Assembly (NCBI RefSeq): GCF_002288925.2
Contig: NW_022098043.1
Coordinates: 10,303,489-10,367,488 of the forward strand
Length of the DNA: 64,000 nucleotides
Direction: 5' to 3'
DNA from: Delphinapterus leucas
Taxonomy: Eukaryota; Chordata; Mammalia; Artiodactyla; Monodontidae
Positions 1 to 11,824 of this stretch are shown piece by piece. Position 1 is the first letter of the stretch; every line of letters begins with the position of its first letter. The notes under the pieces are model-generated. The model saw nothing but the letters and a program-made list of their open reading frames with translations, was not told the DNA's origin and searched no databases. A program made the translations under genes and the position numbers.

Positions 1-170
1 GTTTTATTGGAACACATTTATGTCTGTTCATTTATGAATTGTGGCTGCTTTTGTGAGCTGTTTAGTTTGTTTGTTTGTTTGGCATGGTTGTGACAGAGAC
101 CATATGGTCCACAAAGCCAAAAATATTTACTATCTTGTCTTTTACAGAAAAGTTTGCTGAGTCCTACTGC
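1..170 (-). mobile_element. hAT-like DNA transposon fragment
   Basis: The reverse complement contains tgtaaaagacaagatagtaaatatttttggctttgtggaccat-like sequence and an end resembling tccaataaaac. It matches the repeat at 20437-21070 in the opposite orientation, including the motif cluster around 'agtaaatattttaggcttt' and 'gttccaacaaaactt'. The left end is cut by the window edge. I think this is a Charlie-type hAT family but cannot confirm the name. Confidence 0.6.
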
Positions 171-480
171 AGGGATTTTATTCTAACTGCAGTGGAGCCC
201 CTGGAGGGTTCTAAGCAGGGGAATGTCATGATCTAATTTATATTTTTAAACTATGGCCCTGGCAGCTGGGTGGAGATAAGACTGGAGGGGTGGCGGGCAG
301 GGAGCAGCTAGGAGAGGCTTTGCAGCCTAGGTTGAGGCTGATGGAGGTTTACTGCCATACAGAGGCCGGGTGGAGGGGTGGGAGGCCATTAGGAGGCCCT
401 GCAGCCTTCCAGCGAGAGGTCATGGGGGCTGGGACAAGGATCAAGGTGGCCAAGAAGGAGAGAAGTCTGAGCTGAGAAGT
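171..480 (+). repeat. Old interspersed repeat, family X fragment
   Basis: The text 'ggttctaagcaggggaatgtcatgatctaattta' followed by 'ggccctggcagctgggtggag' matches the 25.7-kb copy of the same family ('gaacagaggaatgacgtgatctgacctga'). It is a widespread ancient mammalian repeat that I recognise but cannot name safely. No coding potential. Confidence 0.5.
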
Positions 481-2138
481 CTCCAGAAGGTGTGATTGAC
501 AAGCTTTTTGACGGATGGGAATCCATCAGTCCCTATTCTGCAACTGCTAGATAAGTGACTCATATGTGACATTTCCCCAATCCGGGACTTAGTGTCCCCA
601 TACTGACAATGGGGAGGTTGGACTATATCTCTGAGAGCCCTTTCAACTTGGCCTTCCTGGGTCCCTTGGTCTACCTGGGAAGCTGAGTCTGGAGCAGTCA
701 TTCCAACCCTTATTCCAACCCTTAATCCAATGGTGCTTCCCACGGCCTCCCACCTGCTGCAGGAGCCCAAGGACGGGGAGGAACAGGTGGGGCTGGCTGG
801 GAGTGGGGGCCTTCTGGGGGAGCTAGGCCGGAGCTGACCTCAGAGGACCAGCCAGACTTGGCTAGGCAGAGGAGAAGGAGGGGGGCACTGCGGGAACCAG
901 AAGAAGGGCTGTAGGCTCAGGCCAGGGGTTCAGTCCAATTTCTTGGAGCAAAGGAAGGAGATAAATATCAGAGCTCCACCTGGGCTTCTCAACTCCAAAG
1001 ACATCCCAGGAGCAGTAATTCATTCTTTCCAGAACACCGGTTGGGAATCTACCGTGGACACAGCAGTAAATAAAACAGACACAAATCCCTGCCCTTGTGG
1101 AACCTTAAATTCCACAAAAATCCATGGAATACGTACTGTGTGCCAGGAGCTACAGCAGTGAACGAGATAAACCCCACTTGACGGAACTTCCATGCTCACA
1201 GGGAAACCACTGTCCTTCATCAAAATCCCCTGCCTAATGCCTGAGAGGTAGAACATGGTCCAAGGAGTCCTATGGTCCCTCTTACCTGAGCTGAAGAGCC
1301 CTTGGAAGACATCTGGTCCAATGGCCCCAGTATACAGGTTGAGAAACTGAAGCCCAGACCCAATAAGGGACTTTATCATGTTCACAGGGACAAAGACAGA
1401 ACTTGAATGTGGACCTGCCCGTGCCAGAAATGTCCCCACGCTTCCTCAGTTGAGCACCTAGCATTTCATCTGAGAGTCCAGGAGCCCCTGGTAGAGGGAG
1501 ATCTGTGAGCCTGGAACATTCCATAAGGAGGCAAAGTAGCACCCCATCCCAAGCCTGCCCATCCACCCAGCACAGTTGCCTCTGCTGTCCAGAGCAGCTC
1601 ACTATTCATCCCCGGCTGTCTATCACATGTGCCGGGGCCCTGGCTGGGGTGGAAAGCGCTCCACATTTTCCAGGCCCTTGGGGAGACCATTTGTCATTGG
1701 AGACCAACAGTGGCCTAAAGAGCCCCCAAATAAGCTGGTTTCCAGGCCTCTTGTGCCCCCCATTCCTAGACAGACCATGCCCTCCCACCCCACAGACCCA
1801 ACCCCGCCTGCCCAGGCTGGCTATGACAGGCCTTAAACTGGGGGCCAGGAGAGGGCTGAGGAAGGGACAGTTGGATGACGTGGGTCCACTCAACCCGGGG
1901 CTGCCCGATCTGGGGAGGTCAGCAGAGCCATGCCTCTAGGGGGCTAGTCTGGCTGGACTTTGGAGGGATAAAGGGGGCTGGGCCGAGGGCTTGTTTCTAA
2001 GACAGCCAATTGTCCCTGTGTGTGCACGCACAGACATCCAGATATGGGGGTGGGGGACATGCAAGCAGAGAGAGACATTGTCCTTAGATACCCAGAGAGA
2101 GACATGGCATCCGACACAGAGACACAGAGAAGGGCACT

Positions 2139-2141
<3 letters not shown>
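481..2141. other. Gene-free stretch, mostly unique
   Basis: No gene is seen. Around 1010-1310 there is a weak family X fragment (frequent phrases such as 'acagcagtaaataaaacagacacaaatccctgccctt'). The open frames here overlap on both strands and show no family resemblance. The rest is GC-moderate unique sequence. Confidence 0.5.

Positions 2142-2182
<41 letters not shown>
2142..2182. repeat. (CA)n microsatellite, about 20 units
   Basis: Uninterrupted alternating CA. It produces artefactual poly-Thr-His and poly-Cys-Val frames on the two strands. Confidence 0.97.
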
Positions 2183-2183
<1 letters not shown>

Positions 2184-4386
2184 CCAGCTTCTCCCCCCAC
2201 CTGTCCATCCCATGTTCTGGAAGGGAATGGTGGATGTGCACCCTTGAAAGTGACCAGGGTGGAGAGGTCCCCAGGGCCTCTCACCACATCCCTGCCCTTG
2301 CAGAGAACCTGGACCCTGCCCCTTTCAAAGCAGAGAGCAGGTTTGAAGGGTGGGGCTCCTCTGCAGTCGGCTTCCTGACCCCTTTGCCTCCTCCACCTGC
2401 AGGCAGCATCTGGACCTGGGGAGGGAATTGGGGGTGTAGGGTGCAGGGCAGGGGGCTGGCTCATAGAGGGAGAACTAATGACCCCCCATGGTCCCCTAGG
2501 CCCAGAATGTGGCCCACTCCCACCCTGACCCAGAGGCCACCTGGTGGAAGCAGGGCTGAGAGAATCAAGGGGACACAGGACCTGGCATCTCCTAAACATC
2601 TACTACGTGCCAAGGCCTGGCCCTGCTCTAAGGTACCACCTCCAAGAATCTCCTTAGAAATCCCTCACGTAAGGCGTTCTTCTCTCCCTTCCACATACAA
2701 AGGAACCAAACCAGGGATGCAAACGTTTCAGTAGCATGCCCCCCAAAAGGCAATGAAGTCCTTACTACCCCTCTTCTCCTAGTCGTATTCAGTCAATGCA
2801 CATTTATTGAGCACCTGCTGTATACCTCATGCACAAGCCAGATGGGGCCCCTGCCCTCCTGGAGTTCCACAAATGCCTAAAGATCCTGCTCTTTCCTGTG
2901 GACACAGGGGCAGTGAGGGGAGGCTGAGCCCTGAGGGGACCTGGGGAGAGTGTCCCCTGCTGGGGGGCACATGGCCTTGAACCCTCTACCCTGACCTGGT
3001 CTCTGGGGTCAGGCACAGCCATCTCAGGGGAGGGCAAGGGGCGGACCCCATGCTGCCTCAGAAGACAATATAGGGGATGCCATCTGCCCCCGCCACCCCC
3101 AGCTTGGGCTGAGCACCCCCTGCCTACCGACCCCAGCAGGAGCTGCAGATACAAGGGCCCAACATCTTCCTAATTTCCACACAGAAGCAAGTACCGCGGC
3201 TGCATCCCCACCCTAAGCGCTTAAATCTACTATTTACGTGAAGGAATTACACACTGCTGGCTGCTTTTAAAATAGAGAAAAGACCCCCCACAGAGCTGTT
3301 TCCTCTCCTCAAGGGGCATCGCTTTCTGCAGAGAATCTGTCCGATCTTCTAATCGCACCACCTGTGCTGGGGAGGGCTGGGGCTCCGCTCTGCTCATCCT
3401 CTTCCCTCCAATTTGGATTTTAATTCCGTATCCCCACCTGCAGGGCTCCTGCTGGGCGGCCCTCCCACTCTGACCCCACAGCTGCCAGGGCCCAGCCCAC
3501 TGCCCTTGGACCTGGCTAGACACCTTGTCTCTGGGACTCCCCTCATTTTAATGTACACAGTGTTAACCCCTCGGCCCCTGCCCTGCGGGGTCCTCCAGCC
3601 CTGGATTTGGGGTCAGCAACATTTCTTTTAAATTCTGCCCCTTGAAGAATCTTCTGGAAGCCAAGCCCAAGGACCTTTTGCTGTCCTATAAGCAAGAGTT
3701 TAGCAAGGCTTTGACTCCAGAAACCCAGCTCCTCTTTGGTCTCTCCACGTTACCATCTGGGCCTCGTGGACCAAAACAGCCCTGGGTTCTGAGCCTGGCT
3801 CCTCCCTTCCTGGCTGGGCGACATGGGGGAAGCTGCTTAACCTCTCTGAACTTGTCTTTCTCCATAATAAAAACAACACACTCCATCTTCTTCTATTCTC
3901 CCAACCACCTTTCTTGCTTGGGGTTCCCCCCAAAAGCAGACAAGGATTTGGGTGGTCAATTATGAAGGAGGTGACCCTAGGATGCCATGTGCCCAGCAAG
4001 GGAGTTGGAAGGGAGAGGAGTGGGCGAGGGAGGCCATGAAGGTGAGCCCTGAGCACTTACCACGATGGACCCAAGGGACCCTCTGAGAGACTGCATGGAG
4101 AACAGCTCAGGGCTGCCACCCCCAAAGGACGGGCGAGGAAGCTAGGCTGGTCCATCAGCCCCCACCCTTCCCGGAAAACCGACTCCCAGGCACATTGGGC
4201 CCAACCCAGGTGAGGGCTGCCATGTGCTGGGGAGCGTCTGCTCACAACCCCAGGGAGGTATATACACACGCACCCGCCTCACCGCCCTGCCAGGTGGTGG
4301 CTAGCGCAGCAGTGAGCACACAGTAGGTGATCAGCTGCCCCGTTGCCCACCAGGTAAATGGCCTCATTTAAAATTCTGATCTCATT
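2183..4386. other. Gene-free stretch, GC-rich unique sequence
   Basis: No gene or RNA is seen. A short family X fragment lies at about 2785-2890 ('catttattgagcacctgctgtata'). Around 3190-3300 and 3400-3640 the sequence is unique and not repeat-like. Short MIR-like phrases occur near 3825-3870. Confidence 0.45.
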
Positions 4387-4398
4387 AAGATTAGGACA

Positions 4399-4522
4399 GG
4401 GGCTTCTCTGGCCATCCAGCGGTTAAGAATCCACGCTTCCACTGCAGGGGGTACAGATTCGATCCCTGGTCGGGGAACTAAGAGCCCACGTGCCGCGTGT
4501 GGTGCGACCAAAATTTTTTTAA
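4399..4522 (+). mobile_element. Truncated CHR-type SINE
   Basis: Starts ggcttctctggccatccagc and ends in a T/A-rich tail after 'gtgcgaccaaaa'. It is flanked by a 12-bp direct repeat aagattaggaca at 4387-4398 and 4523-4534, a target-site duplication. It is about 120 bp, shorter than the other copies, and divergent, so probably older. Confidence 0.85.
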
Positions 4523-4534
4523 AAGATTAGGACA

Positions 4535-5244
4535 AAGGGAAATGTCTGTGAGCTTCAGGCTGGGTATTGTGTCCCGGGCCACTAGGCCACTCTCCTCCAC
4601 ACGGGTTGAAGCCACACCAGCCAAGGGAAGCTGAGACCAGGGCCCCAGCCCCTGAGGAAGTCAGTCTCCAACTCCTTCTCCCTTGGCTAGACTGGCTTCC
4701 TCTGCCCGGCTGCCCACCTGCCTCCTGCTCTCCCATCGCTAGTCTGACCGCTCTCGCCCATAGTGCAGCCTACTGGGACAGCTGGTCCTCCCCTGGGTGA
4801 AGCTCCACTTTCCCCGCCCCCAGACCTACCCCGCTCACAGCTGGGCCTCCTCTCCCTGCTGGGCAACCTCAGGGACCCTGCATGGCCTCCACCTGGGCAG
4901 GGAGGTGGTCAGCATCTCACTGACACCTCACCTCCCTGCTTCTTCCTGTTTCAATGTTCACACCCACCTCCCCTGGCCCTTGAGGTCTTGCTTGGGGTGT
5001 GAGCATCTGTGTTCCAGCTCCTGACTCATCCAGTGTAGAAGAGGACCCAGGGAGAGCGGGACAACCTGGCTCATGCCACTCTGACCAGGGACATGCCTTT
5101 GCCACCTGCATCAAACAGATGGACCGAGCTCTGCGGTCCCTGTTACCTGGACCGTTTGAGATGTCCCAATGTCTTGATCAAATCCTACAGGCTAGACTGT
5201 GGACCTCTTGCACTGACTGATCAGAGGGAGTGGAAAGATCACCC
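4535..5244. other. Gene-free stretch, GC-rich
   Basis: Proline-rich frames exist on the plus strand, but they overlap each other and have no recognisable domain. Phrases near 4800-5030 resemble a degraded L2 3' region. No gene supported. Confidence 0.4.
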
Positions 5245-5640
5245 AAACATATTCTTACTGAGTATCAGCTTCGGGCCAGGCACCACTGTCAGTGCTGCGG
5301 TCACAGTGAACAAAAGCGACCAAGTCCCATAGAGTTAATGCGCTATAAGGTCAGTGGAGGAAGGGGGTGAGGCACGGAGACAGACAATAAAGCAAACAAA
5401 CAAATGAATCATTTCAGGGCCTGATAAGTACTCTTTAGGGGTAAAAAGAGCAGGGTGATTTGACAGCGTGACCAGTTGGGGAGGAGGACATGCACGACAA
5501 GGGGAAATATTTGAGTTCATTATATGAGGCAGGGATCTGGGGACAGGAGATTTAGGCAGAGGAAGCGGGAACCGCACGTGCAAAGGTCCTGGGGTGGGAA
5601 CACTTGAGGTATGTTCGAGGGCAACTGGATGTTAAAATGG
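5245..5640 (+). repeat. Family X interspersed repeat copy
   Basis: It begins 'cttactgagtatcagcttcgggccaggcac', continues through 'agacagacaataaa' and ends near 'cgtgcaaaggtcctggggtg'. The same order of phrases occurs at 9178-9900, 25196-26490 and elsewhere. Confidence 0.6.
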
Positions 5641-6064
5641 AACTATTTGGGTCTCCCTTTCAGGTAAGGTTCAAAAACAATACATAATAGATGCGAAGCA
5701 CACCTGTGTTCTGAGATGAGGCATGAGCCACCCAAGCGGGATTTCAAAGGATGTGGTGAGAGCTGGCCCTGCCACCCTGCACTCCCACCTCCAGCTTAGA
5801 AGATGTTGGAAAGGCCAGGAGGGGATCTGGGGCAGAGTTGTTGGAGTTCTGAGAGTTCCCCCCTGCCAAGAGAAGCTGGGCTGCCAGCACTTCCCTGAAG
5901 CCCGGGGAGTGGGGTCTTCAGCAAGACCACTTGGAGAGTTAGATATGAGACCCCTACGTGCCTGGGCAGCGGGGGCACAACAATGACAGTGACTCAGGAA
6001 AAGTTAGGATGATAATGTGGGGGAGGGGAGGGGACACCTAAAGCCTAGTGTTGGTTAGGCACAG
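5641..6064. other. Gene-free stretch
   Basis: About 420 bp with no recognisable gene; the early part may continue the preceding repeat. Confidence 0.4.
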
Positions 6065-6520
6065 TGTCTCCCAGAGACCGAAGATGTGGGTCATGGTGGG
6101 AGGAGGGGGATGATCGGAAAGGTCCCCGGAGGGGCAAGGAGGCCTCAGCACGAAGGAGTCAGAGACCATGAAGGAGGTGGAGGATGGCGAGAACCCCACG
6201 GATCGGCCAAAGGAGCTGCAGGTGGGAGTAATTGGGTTAAATGAGGTCATTTAATCCTCAATCCAGGTGAACCGGCGTCTTTATTAGAAGAGGAGATCAG
6301 GACACAGAAAGACACCAGGGGCATGTGCAGAGGAGAGACAGTGTGAGACTCAGAGAAGGTGCCACCTGCAAGCCAGGGAGAAGCCTCAGAGGACACCAGC
6401 CCTGCTGGCACCTGATCTGGGACTCCCAGCCTCCAGAACCCGTGAGGGAATAAACATCTGTTGCTTAAGCACCCCCAGGCTGTGGTATTTTGTCATGCAG
6501 CCTGAGCAAACTAATACACT
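6065..6520 (+). mobile_element. MaLR-type LTR (MST/MLT1-like)
   Basis: Contains 'gttaaatgaggtcatt', 'tctttattagaagaggagat', 'cacctgcaagcca', 'cagcctccagaacc', 'gagggaataaaca' and ends 'gcagcctgagcaaactaatac'. This is the characteristic order of mammalian MaLR (ERVL-derived) LTRs. It carries no protein sequence. The 5' limit is approximate. Confidence 0.75.
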
Positions 6521-6689
6521 CCACCAAATCAAAGGAAGGAATAAACAAGGGACAGAGCGGGGCAGGGGGCGAAGGTAAGTAAACTCTAACCTGGCTTTGC
6601 CAAGGTGGAGGCACAGACCTGGGGAAGCTCCACTACCTTTGCTATAAAGCACACTCCTCAGCCAGACATTCAAGACCCCCAGGTGGGCT

Positions 6690-7035
6690 CCTGTCACCCA
6701 CCAACCCTCCCGGGCCAGCTTTGCCCTTGACAGAACCGCCAGCCAGCCTTTTAACTCCTGGGCTATCCTCTGCACCTTTGCACAGGCCATTCCCTTCCCC
6801 AAATGCCCTCCTTTGTCTAACTCCAACCTATTCTCTCGGGCTGAGCCCAACAGCACCTCCTCCAGGAAGCCTTCCTGGGCTCTCCCCTGCGCCTCCACGG
6901 GGCTCTGGGCTTCCCTAGTGTGGTGATCAGTTTCCCAGTGGCTTTCTCTGCTGGACTGTGAGATTCTAAAGAACTGAGACCGCCTGTGCCGTGACCACCT
7001 GCTTTCTCAAGGGTCTGACAGGGTGCCTGGAACTT
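6690..7035 (+). repeat. L2 LINE 3' fragment
   Basis: L2-typical phrases: 'tgcctctgcacctttgcaca'-like start, 'cctcctccaggaagccttcc', then 'ctggactgtgagattctaaa'. Non-coding relic. Confidence 0.6.
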
Positions 7036-7800
7036 GGATAAATAGAAGGATGCCTAGAAGGAAGTAGTTTGGGGGGGCCTGGCACCATCCTCCCAAAAAT
7101 GCATGCTCACTGGAGCAGAGCATCACTGACTGTCAGAGCCGGCAGGGGCTTTGGAGACCGCCTGCTCCGACCTCCTCATCTTGGGGAAGCCGAGGCCCAG
7201 ACAGAGGAAGCTGCAGGCTCAAGGCCACAAGACTCAGACAGCCCCGATGGGTCCCAGAACTCCTGTCTCCCAGCCCAGCGCTCCTTGCAGAGTATCACGG
7301 TTTCTCCAACCCCCTCTCGGCCCCGCTGACAAGTGGAGTTTAATTATTTACGACAGCGCTTTACAGCTGCGGGTGAACCCACCGGAACATATTTTGTAAA
7401 AGTAATGAAGCCTCAGTAATGCGAGACCTCGCTACAGTTCGCGTCACTAAATCTTGGCCCAGGAGTCGGGCAGACTACGTTGGCATTTTTTTTCCTTTTC
7501 TCTCTTTCAGAGAACTACAGGGTTTGCAGATTAGGGGTGGTTGCGACACAAGGTGTATCCAAGGCCTTTTTTCTCATTTGGGGGGAACGAAGCAGGTGTC
7601 GTGGAACTGAGTCTGAGTCTCTCGAGTGGGCACGAGTGGCGCGTCATCTCCAGGCCCCCCCAAGGACACGCCCTTTGAGGTGTCACACAGAGGGGAGGGC
7701 AGGATGCTGCCACGAAGCCCCCACTGAGCCTCCAGCCCTGGGAGGGTGGAAGAGACACAGCAACAGCAGGCCCGGGGAGAGAGAGCAGGCCTGGAAGTCA
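7036..7800. other. Gene-free stretch with a possible conserved core at 7320-7560
   Basis: No gene. The 7320-7480 part (gtttaattatttacgacagc, then aagtaatgaagcctcagtaa) is unique, CpG-containing and balanced in composition. It looks unlike any repeat here and could be a regulatory element; this is inference only. Confidence 0.35.
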
Positions 7801-7959
7801 GCGTCTCTGTTCTGCCTCCCTGGGCCTCAGTTTCCCCATCTGTAAATCGGGGAGCTGAAAGAGACTTTGCTGCTCCTATTTTTTTCTACAAGATTCCAGT
7901 CTTTTTCTTAGGCAGTCAATGGGTTGATTCCAAGAAGGCGCCTGTGCTGTGGCCTTCCC

Positions 7960-8340
7960 ATAGGCTCTCAGTGCCTCCCAGGCAGACATTCACTCCAGTC
8001 TGCCAATGAGGCAGAGAAATGTCAAGTGACTTCTCCAAGGTCAAAGAGCTGGAGAGCAACGGAGTCAGGATTCGAACCCAGGCCTTCTGGCTCCAGGAGA
8101 CACGCCTTTAACCACCACCCTACAAGCTTTGCACCGCATATTTTCAACGGGCCAGGTACTGTGATGGGCACCTTGCCTGCTATGACTCATTCTATCCTCC
8201 CAATGATGACAAGGTAGTTTCTCATCCTCATTTATAAATGAGAATGCTGAGCAAACCCAGCAAACTCAGACTTGGAACCTGGGTCTCCCACCTAATGACA
8301 CAGCCTCAGATCTCTCCACTCAACTATGCTATTGCCCCAG
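7960..8340 (-). repeat. MIR fragments (two, minus)
   Basis: The plus strand reads 'gaggcagagaaatgtcaagtgacttctccaaggtc ... attcgaacccaggc' (to about 8120), then 'ccaggtactgtgatgggcacc ... gaacctgggtctccca' (8145-8335). Both are antisense MIR. Confidence 0.7.
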
Positions 8341-8689
8341 GACTGTGAGACAGGTTTCCTGGACTCCAGTAGCCACAGTCAAGTTGAGAGATATAACATT
8401 CAGCCTCCTATGAATATCTGAGAAATAAAGGCATTGCCCCCCACTCATTGCCTGCAAGGGCAGCAGCACAGATTGAGCTGGGCAGGGGATGGTGCTTTAA
8501 GCCAGACTGAAGAGGACGGGAGAGGGAAGGACCAGCAGAGGACGTGGGGGCGGAGAGGTGGGGGAAGGCAGTAAGAGTATTTAGTTGGAGGATGTGCCTG
8601 GAACATTCTAGCATTTGGGAGGAAGGTTGACAGAGCCTTTGACGATGAGATGGGGGATGGCAAGCTCAGATGGTGACACCGAGGGTCTA

Positions 8690-8965
8690 GACAGTGAGTC
8701 CCTCATGGACAGGGGCTATTCATCTGTGAATCTTCGGGGCCTAAGACATAGTAGGTGCTCAATAAATGGAAATGAGGGTGGTTGAAGAAGATGACCCGAT
8801 TTGGACCTTGTTCTGCTACTAATAAGTGGACAACCTTGAGTGTATCCTGTCACCTCTCTGGGCTTCTTCTTTATCTCTATAATCAGCCCCATCTCTCCCC
8901 AGGATGGAAAGGGCTATGAGGGAGCTACCTAAATACGTAATCCTGCAGGTGAGAGGCTTTCAAAC
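8690..8965 (+). repeat. L2/MIR 3' fragments
   Basis: 'gtgagtccctcatggacagggg ... catagtaggtgctcaataaatg' (8690-8768) is an L2-like end; 'ctgctactaataagtggacaacc ... cctctctgggcttcttctttatc' (8810-8900) is MIR-like. Confidence 0.55.
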
Positions 8966-9177
8966 CTCTTCAAAAGTCAGTTCAATAAACGTACCCACAA
9001 GACCATGCCAATACTTAACTCAATGCCAGAAAATTCTGTCAGCAGCTCATCTAAATCCATCCTGCTGGTATTTGGAGCCACATAATTTGCTTGGTCCTCA
9101 GGGGAGAAGGAAGAGCTGGCTGCCCATTCTCTGTGTAGATTATAGACCTACTCTCAAGGAAGGATGATCCGATCTTT

Positions 9178-9900
9178 CATTCACTCAACAAACATTTATT
9201 GAGTAGGTACTATGTGCTGGCACTGTTCTAGGCACCTGGAATACAGCAGTGAACAAAATATGAAGTCCTGCCTTCATGCAGGTTACATTCTAGTGGAGAG
9301 ACAAATTTATATTTTAAAAAATAAAGCAGGGAGAGGAAAAAGAGGGGGTGTGGAGGCTGCTACTTTTTCAGGTGGGGCGTGGTGGTCAGGGAAGTCCTCT
9401 CTAGTAAGGTAGTCAAGAAGAAAGAGAATGAGCTAGCAGATGTCCGGGGAAGACGCTCCAGGCAGAGGGAACAGCAAGGGCAAAGGCCTGGGTCAGAGCA
9501 CACCTGGCAAGGTCGAGGGCCACTGGGGAGGCCAGTGGGGGTAGAGGGCAGGGAGAGGGAGGGAGAGGAGGAGAGGTCTGAGTGTAGCAGGAGCCACACC
9601 CAGCTGGGCTCGTAGGACAGCCGGAACTTCGGCTATTACTCTGAGTGAGATGCGAGCCAATGGCGAGCTTTTAAGCAGGGAGGCCTTTCCAAGTAGAGTG
9701 TGATGTGACATCACCTTGAACAGGCTCACCTCGGCCACCACATGCGTGGAGAATAACCTGCCTGCGGGGCAAAGCTGGAAGCATTCAGGCAAGTGGGAGC
9801 TCCTCGCTGAAACCCAGGTGAGAGAGGATGGCCTGCCGTGGTTGCTTTAGAGTGGGTGAGAAGTGGCTGTTTCTGGACATACTTTGGGGGCAGAGACAAC
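9178..9900 (+). repeat. Family X interspersed repeat copy (~720 bp)
   Basis: Runs from 'tcattcactcaacaaacatttattgagta' through 'acagcagtgaacaaaatatg', 'ggcagagggaacagcaagggcaaag' and 'tactctgagtgagatgcgag'. The same phrase order is seen in the 25-kb copy. Confidence 0.65.
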
Positions 9901-10325
9901 AGCAAGATTATTTATTGCTAATCCAACTTATCCAAGGTGAATCTGACTTTCAAGGTCTTGGCCACCAGGTCAACAGTTTTGCTTAGAGGTGCCCTTGGCT
10001 GACATTGACGTTCTCTTTCTTCACTCTAACCCCCAGAAGCTAGAAGAAAAGAGGCTTTTCACATTAAAACTGTTAACCACCTCAGGGCAGGTGGGTGCAA
10101 GGCCAGCTCTGCTGAGGCTGGTCTAAGATGTGCTAGGCAAGACTTGAGGGAGTCAGCCTTCCGAAGGTGTCCATCCACACCTGGAAAGCAAACTCAGCCC
10201 CATGGCATGGCCAATAACCCCAGAACAACAACGTGGCTGTTAATGCCAATGAGCACCCCCCATTAGAGCAGCTACAAAGAAGTGTAATAATAATTATCAC
10301 CATCACAATCACAACGACAATAAGC
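9901..10325. other. Gene-free stretch
   Basis: Unique sequence with a short AT-trinucleotide-rich run at 10284-10322; no gene. Confidence 0.4.
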
Positions 10326-10481
10326 GCAACCAACATTCATTGCACATTTACTATATGCCAGGCACCATGCTAAGCATCTTGCTTGCAGTAGCTCACGTAA
10401 CCCTCTATACACCATGAGGTGGGTGCTGCTAGAATCCCCATTTTACAGATGAGGAGTGTGAGGTTCAGCCTAAGGTCACAC
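10326..10481 (-). repeat. MIR, first part (interrupted by an LTR)
   Basis: Antisense MIR: 'catttactatatgccaggca', 'ccccattttacagatgagga', 'taaggtcacac'. The element resumes at 11332 with 'tagaaaatgacggtaccagggctgaacctcaggtctctctaa', so the LTR between is a later insertion. Confidence 0.8.
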
Positions 10482-11331
10482 TGATAGGAATAGAGTAGGA
10501 TAATTAAATAGTTAGTTATAAATCCCACTAGGGGATTAAAGACAGAAAGGGAATTTTAAGGGGGTTTGGGAGACCGTTGTAAACTAACGACCACTCAAGA
10601 AAAGAGTCCAGTAACCTAGCAACAAGCTACACTACCTAGAAGGAAGACCAGGTGCATTCAAGCACCAGGCACACTCAAGCCACAAACCCTGATAGTTAAA
10701 ACAAAGGACAATAGCTATGGAGTCTGAATCTTGTTACATGAAGTCCGGGAGTTATTTGTCCTTGAAGAATAGCATTTCTGCATGTAGCCTAGACAGAAAT
10801 ATAGGTGAAAGGGGAAACAACTAGGTGATAGGGGACATCATACCAAAACCTGAGATGGATTATCATATTTTAGTATATATCACCACCCTTCTGCTAGTAT
10901 ACATATGATTTAACTAGCCATGACAGTCCCGGTTAGACATATAGGGTCAAAGAAGGAACTAATGATGTAAGCCTTGACGTCTGCCCAAGAATGAGGAAGA
11001 AGTTGGTCTTCTCCCATCCCCACTTTTTCTTTGATTATAAAAACGTATCCCCCTTCATTCTCGGGGCTGCGCTCCCTTGCCTCTGCCCACTTGAATCTCT
11101 CACAAGCGTCCTATGCTAATAAACTCACTCTTACCTATCGCTTTGCCTCACGCTGAATTCTTTCTGTGACAAAAGAACCTGAGCTTCAGCAAGTCCTGAC
11201 ATCCGGCGAGTGGTTTCAATGAAAAGACTGTGGGTTCAAGTCCCCTCCTAAGTCAGGGACCATGGGTTCAAGTCCCAATCTGAGTTTTGGCTGGGTTCAA
11301 GTCCCAGCCGAGCTGGAGTGCAGTTTTAACA
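10482..11331 (+). mobile_element. Solo endogenous-retrovirus LTR (~850 bp)
   Basis: The element begins TG and ends CA. It holds a TATA-like box (gattataaaaac, about 11034), an AATAAA signal (about 11119) and downstream R/U5-like sequence (tgaattctttctgtgac). It splits a MIR cleanly. No internal retroviral gene sequence is present, so this is a solo LTR left by recombination. The U5-side 100 bp holds three copies of gggttcaagtccc. No clear target-site duplication could be read, so the ends are tentative. Confidence 0.7.
11232..11305 (+). repeat. Three spaced copies of a 13-mer in the LTR 3' end
   Basis: gggttcaagtccc occurs at 11232-11244, 11264-11276 and 11293-11305 (32- and 29-bp spacing). 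Each copy contains GTTCAAGTC, matching the Pol III B-box pattern GWTCRANNC. No convincing A box lies upstream. Confidence 0.9.
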
Positions 11332-11410
11332 CCCATAGAAAATGACGGTACCAGGGCTGAACCTCAGGTCTCTCTAACTGCTCTTTTAGCCCTTACAGCT
11401 CCTTGCTGAT
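11332..11410 (-). repeat. MIR, second part
   Basis: Continuation of the MIR at 10326-10481 (see there). Confidence 0.75.
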
Positions 11411-11820
11411 TGGCTCTCACTCACTGGAAGGCCCCTCCCAGGGCTCACCACCCAGACTCATCGTCTCATCATCATTGGCCCCTGGCCCCACCGTCCCACC
11501 CCTCTCTTCTGAGGCAGGGCCAGGCCTCAACACGCACCCCTCCATCCACACGCCCCCACTGATTCCCTGCAGCTAAGGCTCCACCAATCGACCGTTTCCT
11601 ACCTGCAGTGAGATCGCCTGAACTCCAGGTAGGGGGCCAGGCAGGTTAGAAACAGGTTCTGATTTTAGAGATGAAAGCCAAGTTGGTTGCGTATTGCAAA
11701 GATTACAAACTAATACCTTAGCAAGGCCCTCGGGGAACATTTTTAATGAATATGTAATGACTAAGGGGTTAGATAAAATGGCACGGCCATAGGGGATTTT
11801 TTTTCCCAAAACTTGCTTAC
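11411..11820. other. Gene-free stretch; AT-rich unique block at 11660-11800
   Basis: No gene. 11660-11800 (agccaagttggttgcgtatt, then catttttaatgaatatgtaa) is unique and could be a conserved non-coding element; inference only. Confidence 0.35.
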
Positions 11821-11824
11821 TTGG

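Noticed and set aside
1936..2734. Frames with poly-Cys-Val or poly-Thr-His
   Set aside because: Produced by the (CA)n microsatellite at 2142-2182; overlapping frames on both strands, no domain.
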